Positions 34,308 to 43,924 of a stretch of DNA of 64,000 nt are shown here, piece by piece. The position numbers were made by a program, and so were the translations under genes. Position 1 is the first letter of the stretch, and each line of letters opens with the position of its first letter. The stretch is from NCBI GenBank assembly GCA_963771835.1, contig CAVYVA010000004.1, positions 620,001 to 684,000 on the forward strand, read 5' to 3'. The stretch is from CAVQCJ01 sp963771835 (GTDB taxonomy: Bacteria > Actinomycetota > Actinomycetes > Prado026). The notes below the pieces were generated by a model. That model was not told the origin of the DNA, did no database searches, and saw only the letters and a list, made by a program, of their open reading frames with translations.

Positions 34308-34323
34308 GACGCCTTGCGGTGGG
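34307..34323 (+). repeat. 17-bp direct repeat, right copy, at tRNA-Lys 3' end
   Basis: Identical to 28403-28419; its last four bases are the discriminator and first three acceptor bases of tRNA-Lys. Confidence 0.85.
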
Positions 34324-34392
34324 CCGCCTGGGGATCGAACCCAGAACCCGCGGATTAAAAGTCCGCTGCTCTGCCAGTTGAGCTAACGGCCC
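34320..34392 (-). tRNA. tRNA-Lys(UUU)
   Basis: 73 nt. Acceptor GGGCCGT pairs with GCGGCCC (one G-T), D arm TAGCTCAACTGGCAGAGC, anticodon loop CTTTTAA with anticodon TTT, T loop TTCGATC. CCA is not encoded. Its 3' end abuts the mobile element. Confidence 0.96.
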
Positions 34393-34470
34393 GGGACGGA
34401 GCCCATTCTTCCAGGCGAGACCCTACTTCTCACCAAGATCCCCGCGAGCCCGCGGGCCGTCCGTGCTTCC

Positions 34471-35859
34471 ATGCCTGCCGTGAGCGATGAGCAGGCGCCG
34501 ACGGAGCAGCCGCGCTGGATGGAGCTGTTCGCGCCCGAGTACGCGCGGACGACTGTGGGCCTGGTGCTCCTCGAGACTGTCGTCGCCATCCAGCTGCTCG
34601 TGACGCTCGCCGTGCTGCCCGCGGTCGTCAAGGACCTCGGCGGGATCCACCTGTACGGGCTCGCGCTGAGCGCTGCCGGGTTGGCGACCGCCGTCGTGCT
34701 GCCCATGAGCGGCCGGCTCGTCGCCCGGTGGGGGTTGAGGACGGTCTTCCTGGCCAGCGTGATGGTCTTCGCCGCGGGTTCCCTGGTGGTGATCGCGGCG
34801 CCGAGCATGCCCGTGTTCGTGGTCGGGCGGCTGGCCCAAGGCGCGAGCGGCGGCGCCCAGTACGTGCTCATGCTCGCGATCTTCACGCGCAGGTACCCGT
34901 TGCGACTGCGCCCGAAGATGCTCGCGGTCTGGTCCACCGCATGGGCGGTTCCCGGCCTGGTCGGGCCCGCGTACGGCGGGCTGGTGGCCAGCACCCTTGG
35001 CTGGCGGTGGGCGTTCGGCCTGCTCCTGCCGTTGCTGGTGCCATCGGTCCTGCTGCTGCGGCGGGACCTGTCCGAAGGGTCTGGGGACTCGCCGCCGGCG
35101 CAGGCCGACCCGACCGGCTGGCCCTGGCTCGTCACGCTCGCGCTGGGCATGGTCGGAGTGTTCGCGTCGCTGGCGCTGGGCGGGGCGGAGGCTGTGTGGC
35201 TGGGCATCGCCGGTCTGGTCCCGACGGTGCTGGCCCTTCGGGCGATCCTGCCGCCGGGCAGCTTCGCGGCCCGGTCGGGTCTCGCCGCTGTGGTCGCGAC
35301 GACGTTCCTGTCCGGTGTCGCGTTCTTCGCGGTCGAAGGCTTTCTGCCCGCGATGCTCACGGGAGTGCGGGGCATCAGCCTGACCGTGGCCGGACTCGTG
35401 GTCACGGTCGGCATCGTGGCCTGGATCGCGGGGACGTGGTGGCAGTCGCACGTGGTCGCACGAGTGCCGGCCCGTCGTCTGGTCGCGGGCGGAGCGTGCC
35501 TGGTCCTGGTCGGGATCGCCGGAGTCTGGGCCGGCGACCTGGGCGCGCCGCTGGTCTTGACGTACCTGGCCTGGGGTGCAGCCGGGTTCGGCATGGGCGT
35601 CGCCTTCCCGACGTTGACGCTGCTGGCCACCGACCTGGCTGTCGGCGCGCACGAGGTCGTGGCGCTGTCCCAGTACCAGCTGTCCGAGGTGCTGGGCGAG
35701 GCCGTAGGTCCGGCCCTCGGTGGCGGCGCGTTCAGCCTGGCGCTGGCCGCCGGCCTCCAGCTGCAGGATGCGCTCTCGGCCAGCTTCGGGGTGGCGGTCG
35801 CGGGTGGGCTCCTGTTCCTGGCCACGTCGTACCGGCTGCCCGCGCTCGACCTCGCATGA
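34471..35859 (+). CDS. MFS transporter (drug-exporter type)
   Basis: 462 residues with twelve or more hydrophobic segments. N-terminal cytoplasmic region ends FAPEYARTTVGLVLLE; GRLVARWGLRTVFLAS is the TM2-3 motif A; GRLAQGASGGAQYVLM and YGGLVASTLGWRWAFGLLLP follow the motif B/C layout of exporters. Lies immediately past tRNA-Lys in normal chromosomal composition. Substrate unknown. Confidence 0.83.
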   Translation: MPAVSDEQAPTEQPRWMELFAPEYARTTVGLVLLETVVAIQLLVTLAVLPAVVKDLGGIHLYGLALSAAGLATAVVLPMSGRLVARWGLRTVFLASVMVFAAGSLVVIAAPSMPVFVVGRLAQGASGGAQYVLMLAIFTRRYPLRLRPKMLAVWSTAWAVPGLVGPAYGGLVASTLGWRWAFGLLLPLLVPSVLLLRRDLSEGSGDSPPAQADPTGWPWLVTLALGMVGVFASLALGGAEAVWLGIAGLVPTVLALRAILPPGSFAARSGLAAVVATTFLSGVAFFAVEGFLPAMLTGVRGISLTVAGLVVTVGIVAWIAGTWWQSHVVARVPARRLVAGGACLVLVGIAGVWAGDLGAPLVLTYLAWGAAGFGMGVAFPTLTLLATDLAVGAHEVVALSQYQLSEVLGEAVGPALGGGAFSLALAAGLQLQDALSASFGVAVAGGLLFLATSYRLPALDLA

Positions 35860-35942
35860 GTGGCCACGCAGGACCAACGCCCCTGGTGCCGACGGTCGCC
35901 GTGGCCGTGTGATGGGGTGACCACGGAACCAGGAGGTGCGAG

Positions 35943-36209
35943 ATGCCCACCACGACCAGCGCACGTCCCGACCAAGGCATCGCGGCGGAACCGGCCAGAG
36001 ATGCACGCAGCCGGCCCGTCGAGAACGTGACCCGGGTGAACGTCGCGTTCCCGTTCTCGACGATCGAGGTGATGAATCCGGACCTGCCCGACAGCGTCAA
36101 GGAACTCGCCGGGCTGGTAGCGGACCTGGCTGCCGAGCTGCACACGCAGCACCCGACCGAGGCGACGGCTGAGCTGGCGGCTCGGACCAAGGCCTTCGTC
36201 GACCGGTAG
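35943..36209 (+). CDS. hypothetical small protein
   Basis: 88 residues with CAGGAGG about six bases before ATG 35943. Disordered charged N-terminus, then a helical stretch LPDSVKELAGLVADLAAELH. The stop abuts the convergent PPK2 stop. No family recognised. Confidence 0.6.
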   Translation: MPTTTSARPDQGIAAEPARDARSRPVENVTRVNVAFPFSTIEVMNPDLPDSVKELAGLVADLAAELHTQHPTEATAELAARTKAFVDR

Positions 36210-37022
36210 CTACCGCACGACTTCGTACCTGGCCCCCACGAACGTCTGGGAGTCCATCGGCGGGCGGACGTACGCCCGCTTCTGCCTCGGCGGCAGGACG
36301 ATCTCGTCGTGCTCGATCGGCTCGTACGGGATCAGCGAGAGCAGGTGCGCCATCAGGTTCAGCCTGGCCGTGCGCTTGTCCTCGGCGTCGACGACGAACC
36401 AGGGGTTCTCCTTGGTGTCGGTGTACGCGAACATCTGGTCCTTGGCCTCGGCGTAGTCGACCCAGCGAGCCTGGGCCTCGATGTCCATCGGCGAGAGCTT
36501 CCAGCGCCGCGCCGGGTCGTCGATCCTGGACTGGAACCGCCTGCGCTGCTCCTCGTCGGAGATCGACAGCCAGTACTTGACCAGGTAGATGCCGTCGCGC
36601 ACCAGCGCCTTCTCCAGGATCGGGCACACCCGCATGAAGTACTCGTAGTCGTCGTCGGTGCAGAACCCCATCACCCGCTCGACGCCGGCCCGGTTGTACC
36701 AGGACCGGTCGAAGATGACGATCTCGCCGGCCGCCGGCAGCTCGGCGATGTAGCGCTGGAAGTACCACTGGGTGTGCTCACGCTCGGTCGGAGCCGGCAG
36801 CGCGACGGTGCGGCAGTAGCGGGGGTTGAGCAGGTACGTCATGCGGCGGACGATCCCGCCCTTCCCGGCGGTGTCGCGCCCCTCGAGGATCACGACCAGC
36901 CGCTGACCGGCGGCGCGGATCCACTCCTGCATCGCGACCATCTCGGTCTGCAGGCGCGCCAGCTCCGCCTCGTACTCCTTCTTAGTGAGCCGGACCGGGC
37001 CAGGTGGCGAGTCGTCGGACAC
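36210..37022 (-). CDS. ppk2: polyphosphate kinase 2
   Basis: 270 residues. Walker A GRDTAGKGGIVRR, lid/second motif DRSWYNRAGVERVMGF, and the conserved WLSISDEEQRRRFQSRIDDP and ENPWFVVDAEDKR. Single-domain PPK2 that transfers phosphate between polyphosphate and nucleotides (class I-like by length and motifs; preferred direction not determinable). The N-terminus KKEYEAELARLQTEMVAMQE is the usual helical lead. Confidence 0.92.
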   Translation of the reverse strand: MSDDSPPGPVRLTKKEYEAELARLQTEMVAMQEWIRAAGQRLVVILEGRDTAGKGGIVRRMTYLLNPRYCRTVALPAPTEREHTQWYFQRYIAELPAAGEIVIFDRSWYNRAGVERVMGFCTDDDYEYFMRVCPILEKALVRDGIYLVKYWLSISDEEQRRRFQSRIDDPARRWKLSPMDIEAQARWVDYAEAKDQMFAYTDTKENPWFVVDAEDKRTARLNLMAHLLSLIPYEPIEHDEIVLPPRQKRAYVRPPMDSQTFVGARYEVVR

Positions 37023-37070
37023 CGGGACCTCCTCTTCGCGTTCCCGGGCAGCGACGCTACCGCTCCCGCG

Positions 37071-37764
37071 TCAGTCCATGCAGAAGCGGTCCGACAGGGC
37101 GTAGCGCAGCAGGACCACGTCGTCCGATCCGCCGGACCTCCGCCAGGGTCGCGCGCCGGTCCGGGTTCCACGGGAACAGCCCGTCGCTGACGAACCGTCG
37201 CGCCCGGGAGTCGCCGACGAAGAACGGCGCGACCACCAGGTGCAGCTCGTCCGCGAGCCCGGCGGTGAGGAACTGCGTGTGCACGGACCCGCCGCCCTCG
37301 ACCATCAGCCGCCGGACCCCGCGCGCGTGCAGGTCCTCGCTCAGCCACTGCATCCGTACCGGCTGACCGCCGTCGACCACCGTCGCCACCGGGCCGAGCC
37401 GGTCCCGGGCCACGCCCACCGTCGCGCTGGAGCAGTAGACGAGCTTCTCGGTGTCTCCGGCCGCGAAGAACTGTGCGCACGGGTCGAGCTGCGCGCGACC
37501 GGTCACGGTCACCTTGATCGGCGACGGACCCAGCCCGCGGGCAACCCGGGCGTCCTGCCGGGCGGGCTCGCGCACCAGCAGCCGCGGGTTGTCGTTCCGG
37601 ATCGTCGCCGCGCCGACGAGGATCGCGTCGCAGGCGGCCCGTACCGAGTCGACCCGGTCGAAGTCGGCGTCGTTGGACAGCAGCAGCCGTTCCTCGGTCG
37701 CGCCGTCGAGGTAGCCGTCGATGGACATGCCGCAGCTGAGCAGGGTGTACGGACGGTCAGCCAT
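37071..37764 (-). CDS. RibD C-terminal/DHFR-like pyrimidine reductase (frameshifted)
   Basis: About 230 residues. NADPH-dependent reductase signatures: LLSCGMSIDGYLDG, DAILVGAATIRNDNPRLLVR, CSSATVGVARDRLG, LMVEGGGSVHTQFLTAGLAD, APFFVGDSRARRFV. One extra base near 37128 displaces the last residues; corrected, it ends DDVVLLRYALSDRF. In riboflavin synthesis the domain reduces a ribosylaminopyrimidine; here there is no deaminase domain and the setting is a pterin/glycolipid-like cluster, so the substrate is open. Its start overlaps the UPF0104 stop by 8 bases. Confidence 0.82.
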
Positions 37765-38760
37765 GCGCCATCCCCTCCCGCACCACGGGCGCGGGCGCGG
37801 GCAGCCGCCACCCGACCGGCGCGACCGAACCTGCCCGCGCGGAGCAGGTCCCGACGCAGCCAGGACGCCAGCAGCAGCACGGCTCCGGGCAGGCTCGCGA
37901 CGAGCACCATCACGCCGTACACGACCGCGGTCGCGAGCCCCTGCGCGGCGCCGAGCCCGGCCGTCGCGAACACCCAGGCGGCCACGCCCTCCCGCGGCCC
38001 CCACCCGCCGACGTTCGCCGGCACGCCCATGGCGACGCAGCACGAGCAGCGCCAGCGGCAGCATCCGCACCGGCGACACGCTCACGCCGGCGGTCCGCGC
38101 GGCGATCAGGAACGTCGTCACGTGACCGGTCACCACGACGACGGACGTGAGCACGATGGCCGGCCATGCCCTCCGGGCCAAGCAGCGCGTCGCGGACGTC
38201 GGCGCCGACCGCACGGCGGGCCCGGGCCCAGCGCGACGGTCCGTCGGCAGGCAGCGCCCGCAGCACCAGCACCGCGACCAGCCCGGTGGCGGCGAGCGCA
38301 GCCAGGGCCACCGGCACCCACGCCCGCACCGGTGACGGCAGGACCACCAGGACGGCCAGCGTGAGCACGATCTGGACGGCCTGCCCGGCCGAGCGCTCCC
38401 AGCCGACGGCCCGCAGCCCGCGGCCGACGTCGCCGACGTCGCGGCCGTGCCGGACCGCGCGGTCCACGTCGCCGAGCACTCCGCCGGGCAGCGTGGTGTT
38501 GAGGAACTGCGACCGGTAGTACGCGGCGACCGCGGCCGGCATCCGGACAGCCGACGCCGAGGCCGCGGGCGACCAGGCTCCACCGCCAGGCGCAGGCACA
38601 GCGTGGTCACCAGGGCGATGCCGGCAGCCGCCGCGAGCGACCACGCATCGACCCGGCGCAGTCCGTCCAGGAACGGGCCGGTGCCCAGGCGCCAGACGAC
38701 CACGCCCAGGACGCCCGCGCCGGCGAGCGGCCGCGCCCAGACCCACCAGGTCCGCGTCAT
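37757..38760 (-). CDS. UPF0104/LPG-synthase-like membrane protein (frameshifted)
   Basis: Pieces in all three frames join into one about 330-residue polytopic protein: MTRTWWVWARPLAGAGVLGV, MPAAVAAYYRSQFLNTTLPG, GVLGDVDRAVRHGRDVGDVG, VLTSVVVVTGHVTTFLI, MGVPANVGGWGPREGVAAWV, and a tail RLPAPAPVVREGMAHG. The STLPGGVGGDVxR and NIGGWGPREGVAAW motifs are hallmarks of the family (flippase-like domain of MprF; AglD). Five single-base insertions are needed, near 38588, 38548, 38140, 38030 and 37800. Likely moves or builds a lipid-linked intermediate. Confidence 0.7.
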
Positions 38761-38912
38761 CCCGGCTCCTGACCTCCTCGCGTGTGCTGCCGAGGCGGCT
38801 GCTCGGGCTGGCCCTTGCTCTGTTCCGGTCTGTGTCCTGGGATACGCGCGGCGCGGGGTCCCCGGTTCACCGGGCCGGGCGCGGTCCGCCCGCGGCGCAG
38901 CCACGACGGCGG

Positions 38913-40048
38913 TCACCGGGCGACCCCGGCCAGGACGCGGGCGACCGCGGCTGACGTCCGCGACCATCCGGGCAGGGTGCGTGCGGCGCTGCTCGGCCGC
39001 TCGCCGCAACCGCTGCCGCAGTCCTGGGTCGGCGAGCCAGCGGCGCAGCGCAGCGGCCAGGGCGGCCGGGTCGTCCGGTGGGACCAGCAAGCCCGGGTCG
39101 GCGGCCGTCGCGGGTACGACCGAGCGTGCCGGACAGGCCGCCGACATCTGTCGCGATGACCGGGAGCCCGCGCGCGAGCGCCTCGGTGACGACCATCCCG
39201 TACGTCTCGGTGCGGGACGCCAGCACGAGGGCGTCGGCTCCCGCATAGGACCGGTCCAGGTCGGCGCCGGTGCGGGTACCGCAGAACCGCACCCGGTCGC
39301 CGATCCCGCCGTCGCGGGCTTGGCTGGTGAGCCGGCCGACGTAGGCCGGATCACGCGTCAGGCTGCCGACGCAGGTCGAGGCGCCACGGCAGGTCCGCGA
39401 CGGTCGCGAGGGCCGCGAGCAGCACGTCGTGCCCCTTGCCGGGCGTCACGCGCCGCGACGCAGAGGAGCCGACCCCCGGCCGTGGTACCCGGCGCGAGCT
39501 CGGCGAGGTCGACGCCCGGCTCGGCGACGTGCACGTGCCCGGGCGGCAGCCGGTAGCGCTCGAGCAGCCAGCGCCGCGTCCACGCGCTGGTCACGACGAC
39601 CGCGGCGGCCGACGCAAGCACGGCCCGCTCCCCGCGGTGGACGTCGTCCGTGCCCGCTGCGTCGCCGGACCCCGGTCGGTGGCCCAGCGGCAGGTGCACG
39701 AGGACGACGAGCCGCAGCCGGAGCGCGGCGGGCACCAGCACGTCGGGGGCCGCCGAGGCGATCAGCCCGTCCACCAGGACGACGGAGCCGTCGGGGATCG
39801 CGGCGACCCGCGTGGCGAGCTCGGCGAGCGCGGACCGCTTCCGGAGCCGGCCACGAGCCCGGCACCTCGAGCTCGTGCACCGTCCAGCCGTTCGCCGCGA
39901 GCGCGTCGCAGACGTGGCGGTCGTAGACGTTGCCGCCGCTCGGACGCGCCGGGTCGTCGATGCCGTCCGGGACGACGACGTGCACGGCGCCCGCCACGGT
40001 CGCTGCGGGCAGCCCGGTCGCAGTCGGGGATGCGGTCAACCCGGTCAC
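38913..40048 (-). CDS. GT4-type glycosyltransferase (frameshifted)
   Basis: After removing five single-base insertions (near 39845, 39450, 39335, 39125 and 38985) the gene reads through from GTG 40048 to 38913. N-terminus VHVVVPDGIDDPARPSGGNV; acceptor side ALRLRLVVLVHLPLG; CVAAVTPGKGHDVLLAAL; donor site SYAGADALVLASRTETYGMV and EALARGLPVIATDVGG, the E-x7-E region of GT-B family 4. The start overlaps the pterin-synthase-like stop by 4 bases. Sugar and acceptor unknown. Confidence 0.74.
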
Positions 40049-40443
40049 AGCGTCCGCTCGTAGCTCGCCCACGCGACGTGCGACTCGTGCAGCGTCACCG
40101 CGATGCCGGTCAGGGCCAGCGCCCCCGGTCCGAGCGCGCCGGCGTGCACCCGCTCGGCGAGCCGGTCGGCGACGAACCGGGCCAGCGCCTCGGTGGACGT
40201 GTTCGTCCCGGCGAACGCGTCCTCGTCGTCGAGGTTGCGGTAGCTCAGCCCGCCCACGACGGCGCGCAGCTCCTCGGCCGCGCGTCCGATGTCGACGACG
40301 ATGCCGTCGGCGTCCAGCGACGGACGCCGGAACGTCGCGTCCACGACGTACGTCGCGCCGTGCAGCCGCTGTGCGGGTCCGAAGACCTCGCCGCGGAAGC
40401 TGTGGGCGATCATCATGTGGTCGCGGACCGTCACGCTGAACAC
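40045..40443 (-). CDS. 6-pyruvoyltetrahydropterin synthase/QueD homologue, catalytic residues replaced
   Basis: 132 residues from GTG 40443. The fold is clear: FSVTVRDHMMIAHSF, RLHGATYVVDATFRRP, GIVVDIGRAAEELRAVV, NTSTEALARFVADRL, and VTLHESHVAWASYE with the terminal Glu. Compared with QueD, the Cys of CGRLHGH is Ala, the second zinc His of HGH is Ala, and the catalytic DH of LDHHYLND is replaced (LSYRNLDD). It may have a different reaction or be a binding subunit. Coupled by overlap to the glycosyltransferase gene and 3 bases from the dehydrogenase stop. Confidence 0.78.
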   Translation of the reverse strand: MFSVTVRDHMMIAHSFRGEVFGPAQRLHGATYVVDATFRRPSLDADGIVVDIGRAAEELRAVVGGLSYRNLDDEDAFAGTNTSTEALARFVADRLAERVHAGALGPGALALTGIAVTLHESHVAWASYERTL

Positions 40444-40446
40444 GGA

Positions 40447-41447
40447 CTACTCCTGCTCGTCGCCGGCTGGCTGGTCGTAGGTCACACCGTGGCAGACAGC
40501 GGGCATGCTGCCATCCGCGAGCCGGGGCATGACGTCGGGCAGCTCGTCGAGTCGGGACGTCCCGGTGATCAGCGCGTCGAAGGCGGGGTCGCGGAGCAGG
40601 TCGAGGGCCAGGGCCAGCCGGTCCGCGGCGGTGCGGCTTCCGCGCCGGGCCGGCGAGACGGCGCCGACCTGGCTGGCGCGGATGGCCAGGCGCCCGGAGT
40701 GGAAGGCGCCGCCGAGCGACAGCCGTGGTCTGCGCGTCCCCGTACCAGCTCAGGTCGAGGACCGATCCCTCCGGCGCGAGCAGGTCCAGCGAGCGCTGCA
40801 GCCCGGCCGAGGTGGCGCTGGTGTGGACGACGAGGTCACGACCGTCGGCGGCGTCGGCGGGCAGGGCGAAGTCGACGCCGAGCGACGAGGCGACGACGGC
40901 GCGGGAGCGGTCGACGTCGACCAGCGTGACCGCGACGCCGGGGTACCGGGCCAGCAGCCGCGCGACGCAGCAGCCGACCATGCCGGCGCCGACCACGGTG
41001 ACCCGGTCGCCGACCAGCGGGGCGGCGTCCCAGAGCGCGTTGACCGCGGTCTCGACGGTGCCGGCCAGCACGGCACGCGACGGCGGTACGCCCTCGGGCA
41101 CGACGACGACAGCGGCGGCCGGCACCACGTACGCGCTCTGGTGCGGGTAAAGGCAGAACACGGTGCGGCCGCGCAGCTGCGGCGGGCCGCTGCTCGACCA
41201 CGCCGACGTTGAGGTAGCCGTACTTGACCGGTCCGGGGAAGTCACCCTCCTGGAAGGGCGCGCGCATGCGGGCGTACTGGCTCCGGGGCACCCCGCCGCG
41301 GAACACCAGCGCCTCGGTGCCGCGGCTGACCCCGGACCGCAGCGTGCGCACCAGGACGTCGTCCGGACCGGGCTCGGGCAGCGCAGCCGGGCGGATCTCG
41401 CCCACGCCCGGCTCCCGCAGCCAGAACGCGAGCGCTTCGACCGGCAC
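40447..41447 (-). CDS. zinc-binding dehydrogenase (BchC-like MDR) (frameshifted)
   Basis: Starts at GTG 41447 (GGGAGG nine bases upstream; GTG 41456 is also in frame). N-terminus EALAFWLREPGVGEIRPAAL, DVLVRTLRSGVSRGTEALVF, FPGPVKYGYLNVGVVE; after an insertion near 41187, GRTVFCLYPHQSAYVV and Rossmann VVGAGMVGCCVARLL; after a second near 40727, LGGAFHSGRLAIRASQVG and a tail GVTYDQPAGDEQE. The SGVSRGTE motif is that of the zinc-binding dehydrogenases found beside PTPS homologues. Forms an operon with the PTPS-like, GT4, UPF0104 and reductase genes. Confidence 0.76.
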
Positions 41448-41531
41448 CGGCCTCACCCTCCCAGGCCCCGAGTGAACCGGACCGTCGCCGCTCGCGTATT
41501 ACTGGAGTACCACACCAGACACGGAGGCACG

Positions 41532-42294
41532 GTGCGCGCGGTTCATTCCGGCCCGGTGACCGGGCTGGTCGGCCAGCTCGCGCTGCTCGCCGGGCTCTCC
41601 TCGACGGTGGGCCTGGGCGCCGCCGGATGGTTCGTCGGCCTGGCCTGCGGGCTGGTGACCACCGTCGTGCTGTCCCGGGCGCTCGACCGCTCCGGGGCCG
41701 ACCGGCTGGGCCCGGCCGACCGCGTGACGCTCGCCCGTGCCGCGCTCGTCGGCGGCGTCGCCGCGCTGACCGCGGACTCGCTCGGCCACCCGACCGTCGT
41801 GCCCGTCCTGGTCGCCCTCTCGACCGTGGCGCTCGTCCTGGACGCCGTGGACGGCCGGGTGGCCCGGCGAACCGGGACGGTCACCCCGCTCGGCGCGCGG
41901 TTCGACATGGAGGTCGACGCCTTCCTGATCCTGCGTCCTCAGCGTGGACGTGGCGCCGTCGACCGGCTGGTGGGTGCTCGCGATCGGCGCGGCCCGGTAC
42001 GCGTTCGTGGCGGCCCGGTGGGTGCTGCCGTGGCTGGACGCCGCGGCGCCACCGCGGTACTGGGGCAAGGTCGTCGCTGCGGTGCAGGGGATCGTCCTGA
42101 CCGTCGCGGCCGCCGGCGTCCTGCCCGCCGTGCTCGTCGACGCTGCGCTGGTGGTCGCGCTGGCCCTGCTCGCCGAGTCGTTCGGCCACGAAGTGTGGTG
42201 GCTGTGGCGGCATCGCGCTCGCGGTGCTGCCGAGCCCGGCCCGGTCGTCCTCGCGCCGCGACCGTCGGCGGCGGTCGCGGTCCTCGAGCCGTGA
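41532..42294 (+). CDS. CDP-alcohol phosphatidyltransferase (frameshifted)
   Basis: About 250 residues from GTG 41532 with GGAGG upstream. The family motif is complete: DGRVARRTGTVTPLGARFD followed by MEVD (D-G-x2-A-R-x8-G-x3-D-x3-D). One extra C near 41951 (CTGCGTC) breaks the frame; corrected it reads ILVLSVDVAPSTGWW. The remaining helices (GWWVLAIGAARYAFVAARWV; GIVLTVAAAGVLPAVLV) complete a six-helix protein. It joins a diacylglycerol-type donor to a head-group alcohol. Divergent from the pterin-like operon; overlaps the sulfatase gene by 4 bases. Confidence 0.82.
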
Positions 42295-43914
42295 CCGCAC
42301 GGATCCGCACGGCCGCCGCCGTCGTCGGCACCGCGCTCGCGTGCCTGCTGGTCTGGTTCGCGCTCATCGCCCCGGACCAGCTCGGCCGGCTCACGCCGGC
42401 CGCCTTCGTCCGGATCCCGCTGGAGGGCCTGCTCTTCGTCGGCGCCGTGCTCGTCCTGCCGCCGCGGCCGCGCCGGGTGCTGGCCGTCCTGGTCGGGGTG
42501 CTGCTCGGTCTGCTGACCCTCGTGAAGCTGCTGGACATGGGGTTCTCCGAGGCGCTCGGACCGGCCCTTCGACCCGGTGGGCGACTGGCGGTACTTCGGG
42601 TCGGCCGTGAGCCTGCTGGGCGACTCGATCGGCCGGGCCGACGCGGTCGTCGCCACCGTGGTCGCCCTGGCTCTCGGTCTCGCCCTGCTGGTGGTCATGC
42701 CGCTGGCGGTGCTGCGACTGGCCCGGATCCTGGACCGGCACCGTCCGACCACGCTGCGGGCCGCCACGGTGCTGGGGGTCGTCTGGGTGCTGTGCGCGGC
42801 GCTCGGTCTGCAGATCGTGCGCGGCGCGCCCATCGCGTCGACGAGCGCGGCCGGGCTGGCGTACGACCAGGTGAGCCTGATCCACGCCGGCATCGAGGAC
42901 CAGGCGACGTTCGCGAAGGCGGCCGGCGTCGACGCTTTCCGCAACACCCCCGGTGGCGACCTGCTGGCCGGCCTGCGCGGCAAGGACGTGATCGTGGCGT
43001 TCGTCGAGAGCTACGGACGGGTGGCGGTGCAGGGGTCGGCGTTCTCGCCGCAGGTGGACGCCGTGCTCGACTCCGGCACCCAGCGGCTCCAGGCGGCCGG
43101 CTTCTCCGCCCGCAGCGCCTTCCTCACGTCGCCGACGTTCGGCGGCATCAGCTGGCTGGCCCACTCCACCTTGCAGTCCGGGCTGTGGGTCGACAACCAG
43201 CAGCGCTACGACTCGCTCGTCTCAGGCGACCGCTTCACGCTGAGCGACGCCTTCAAGCGGGCGGGCTGGCGGACCGTCGCCGACGTCCCGTCGAACGAGA
43301 AGGACTGGCCGGAAGGGAAGTCCTTCTACCACTACGACACGATCTACGACGGGCACAACGTGGGCTACGCAGGCCCGAAGTTCAGCTACGCCGCGATGCC
43401 CGACCAGTACACGCTTGCGGCCTTCCAGCGCCTCGAGCTGGCCACGACCGACCGCAAGCCGGTCATGGCAGAGATCGACCTGGTCTCGAGCCACACGCCG
43501 TGGGCGCCGCTGCCGCACCTGGTCGGCTGGAACGACGTCGGCGACGGCTCGGTCTTCGACAGCCAGCCGGCCCAGGGCCGGGCGCCGTCGGTCGTGTGGC
43601 GCGACCCGGGCCAGGTTCGGGCGGCGTACGGGCAGTCGATCGAGTACTCGCTGAACGCGCTGGTCTCGTTCGTGCAGACGTTCCACGACGACAACCTCGT
43701 GCTGGTCGTACTGGGCGACCACCAGCCGAGCACGATCGTCTCCGGCCAGGGCGCGGGGCACGACGTCCCGGTCACGATCATCGCCCACGACCCGGCGGTC
43801 ATGGACCGGATCTCCGGATGGGGCTGGCAGGCCGGGATGCTGCCCGGTCCGACCGCTCCGGTCTGGCCGATGGACGCCTTCCGGGACCGGTTCCTCTCCG
43901 CGTACAGCCGGTAG
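42291..43914 (+). CDS. membrane sulfatase/LTA-synthase-like phosphotransferase (frameshifted)
   Basis: About 540 residues from GTG 42291. Four to five N-terminal membrane segments, then a soluble alkaline-phosphatase-fold domain with DVIVAFVESYGRVAV, SPTFGGISWLAHSTLQSG, HYDTIYDGHNVGYAGPKF, AEIDLVSSHTPWAPLPHL and VVLGDHQPSTIV (metal-binding Asp/His). One extra base near 42565 breaks it before MGDWRYFGSAV. The membrane-plus-extracellular layout fits head-group transfer (LtaS/EptA-like) rather than soluble sulfatase; coupled to the CDP-alcohol phosphatidyltransferase. Confidence 0.82.
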
Positions 43915-43924
43915 CGTCGCCCTC

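Noticed and set aside
37757..40048. Programmed frameshifting or pseudogenes in the flippase and glycosyltransferase genes
   Set aside because: Five +1 changes per gene with no slippery-site pattern, and all conserved motifs intact, fit an error source far better.
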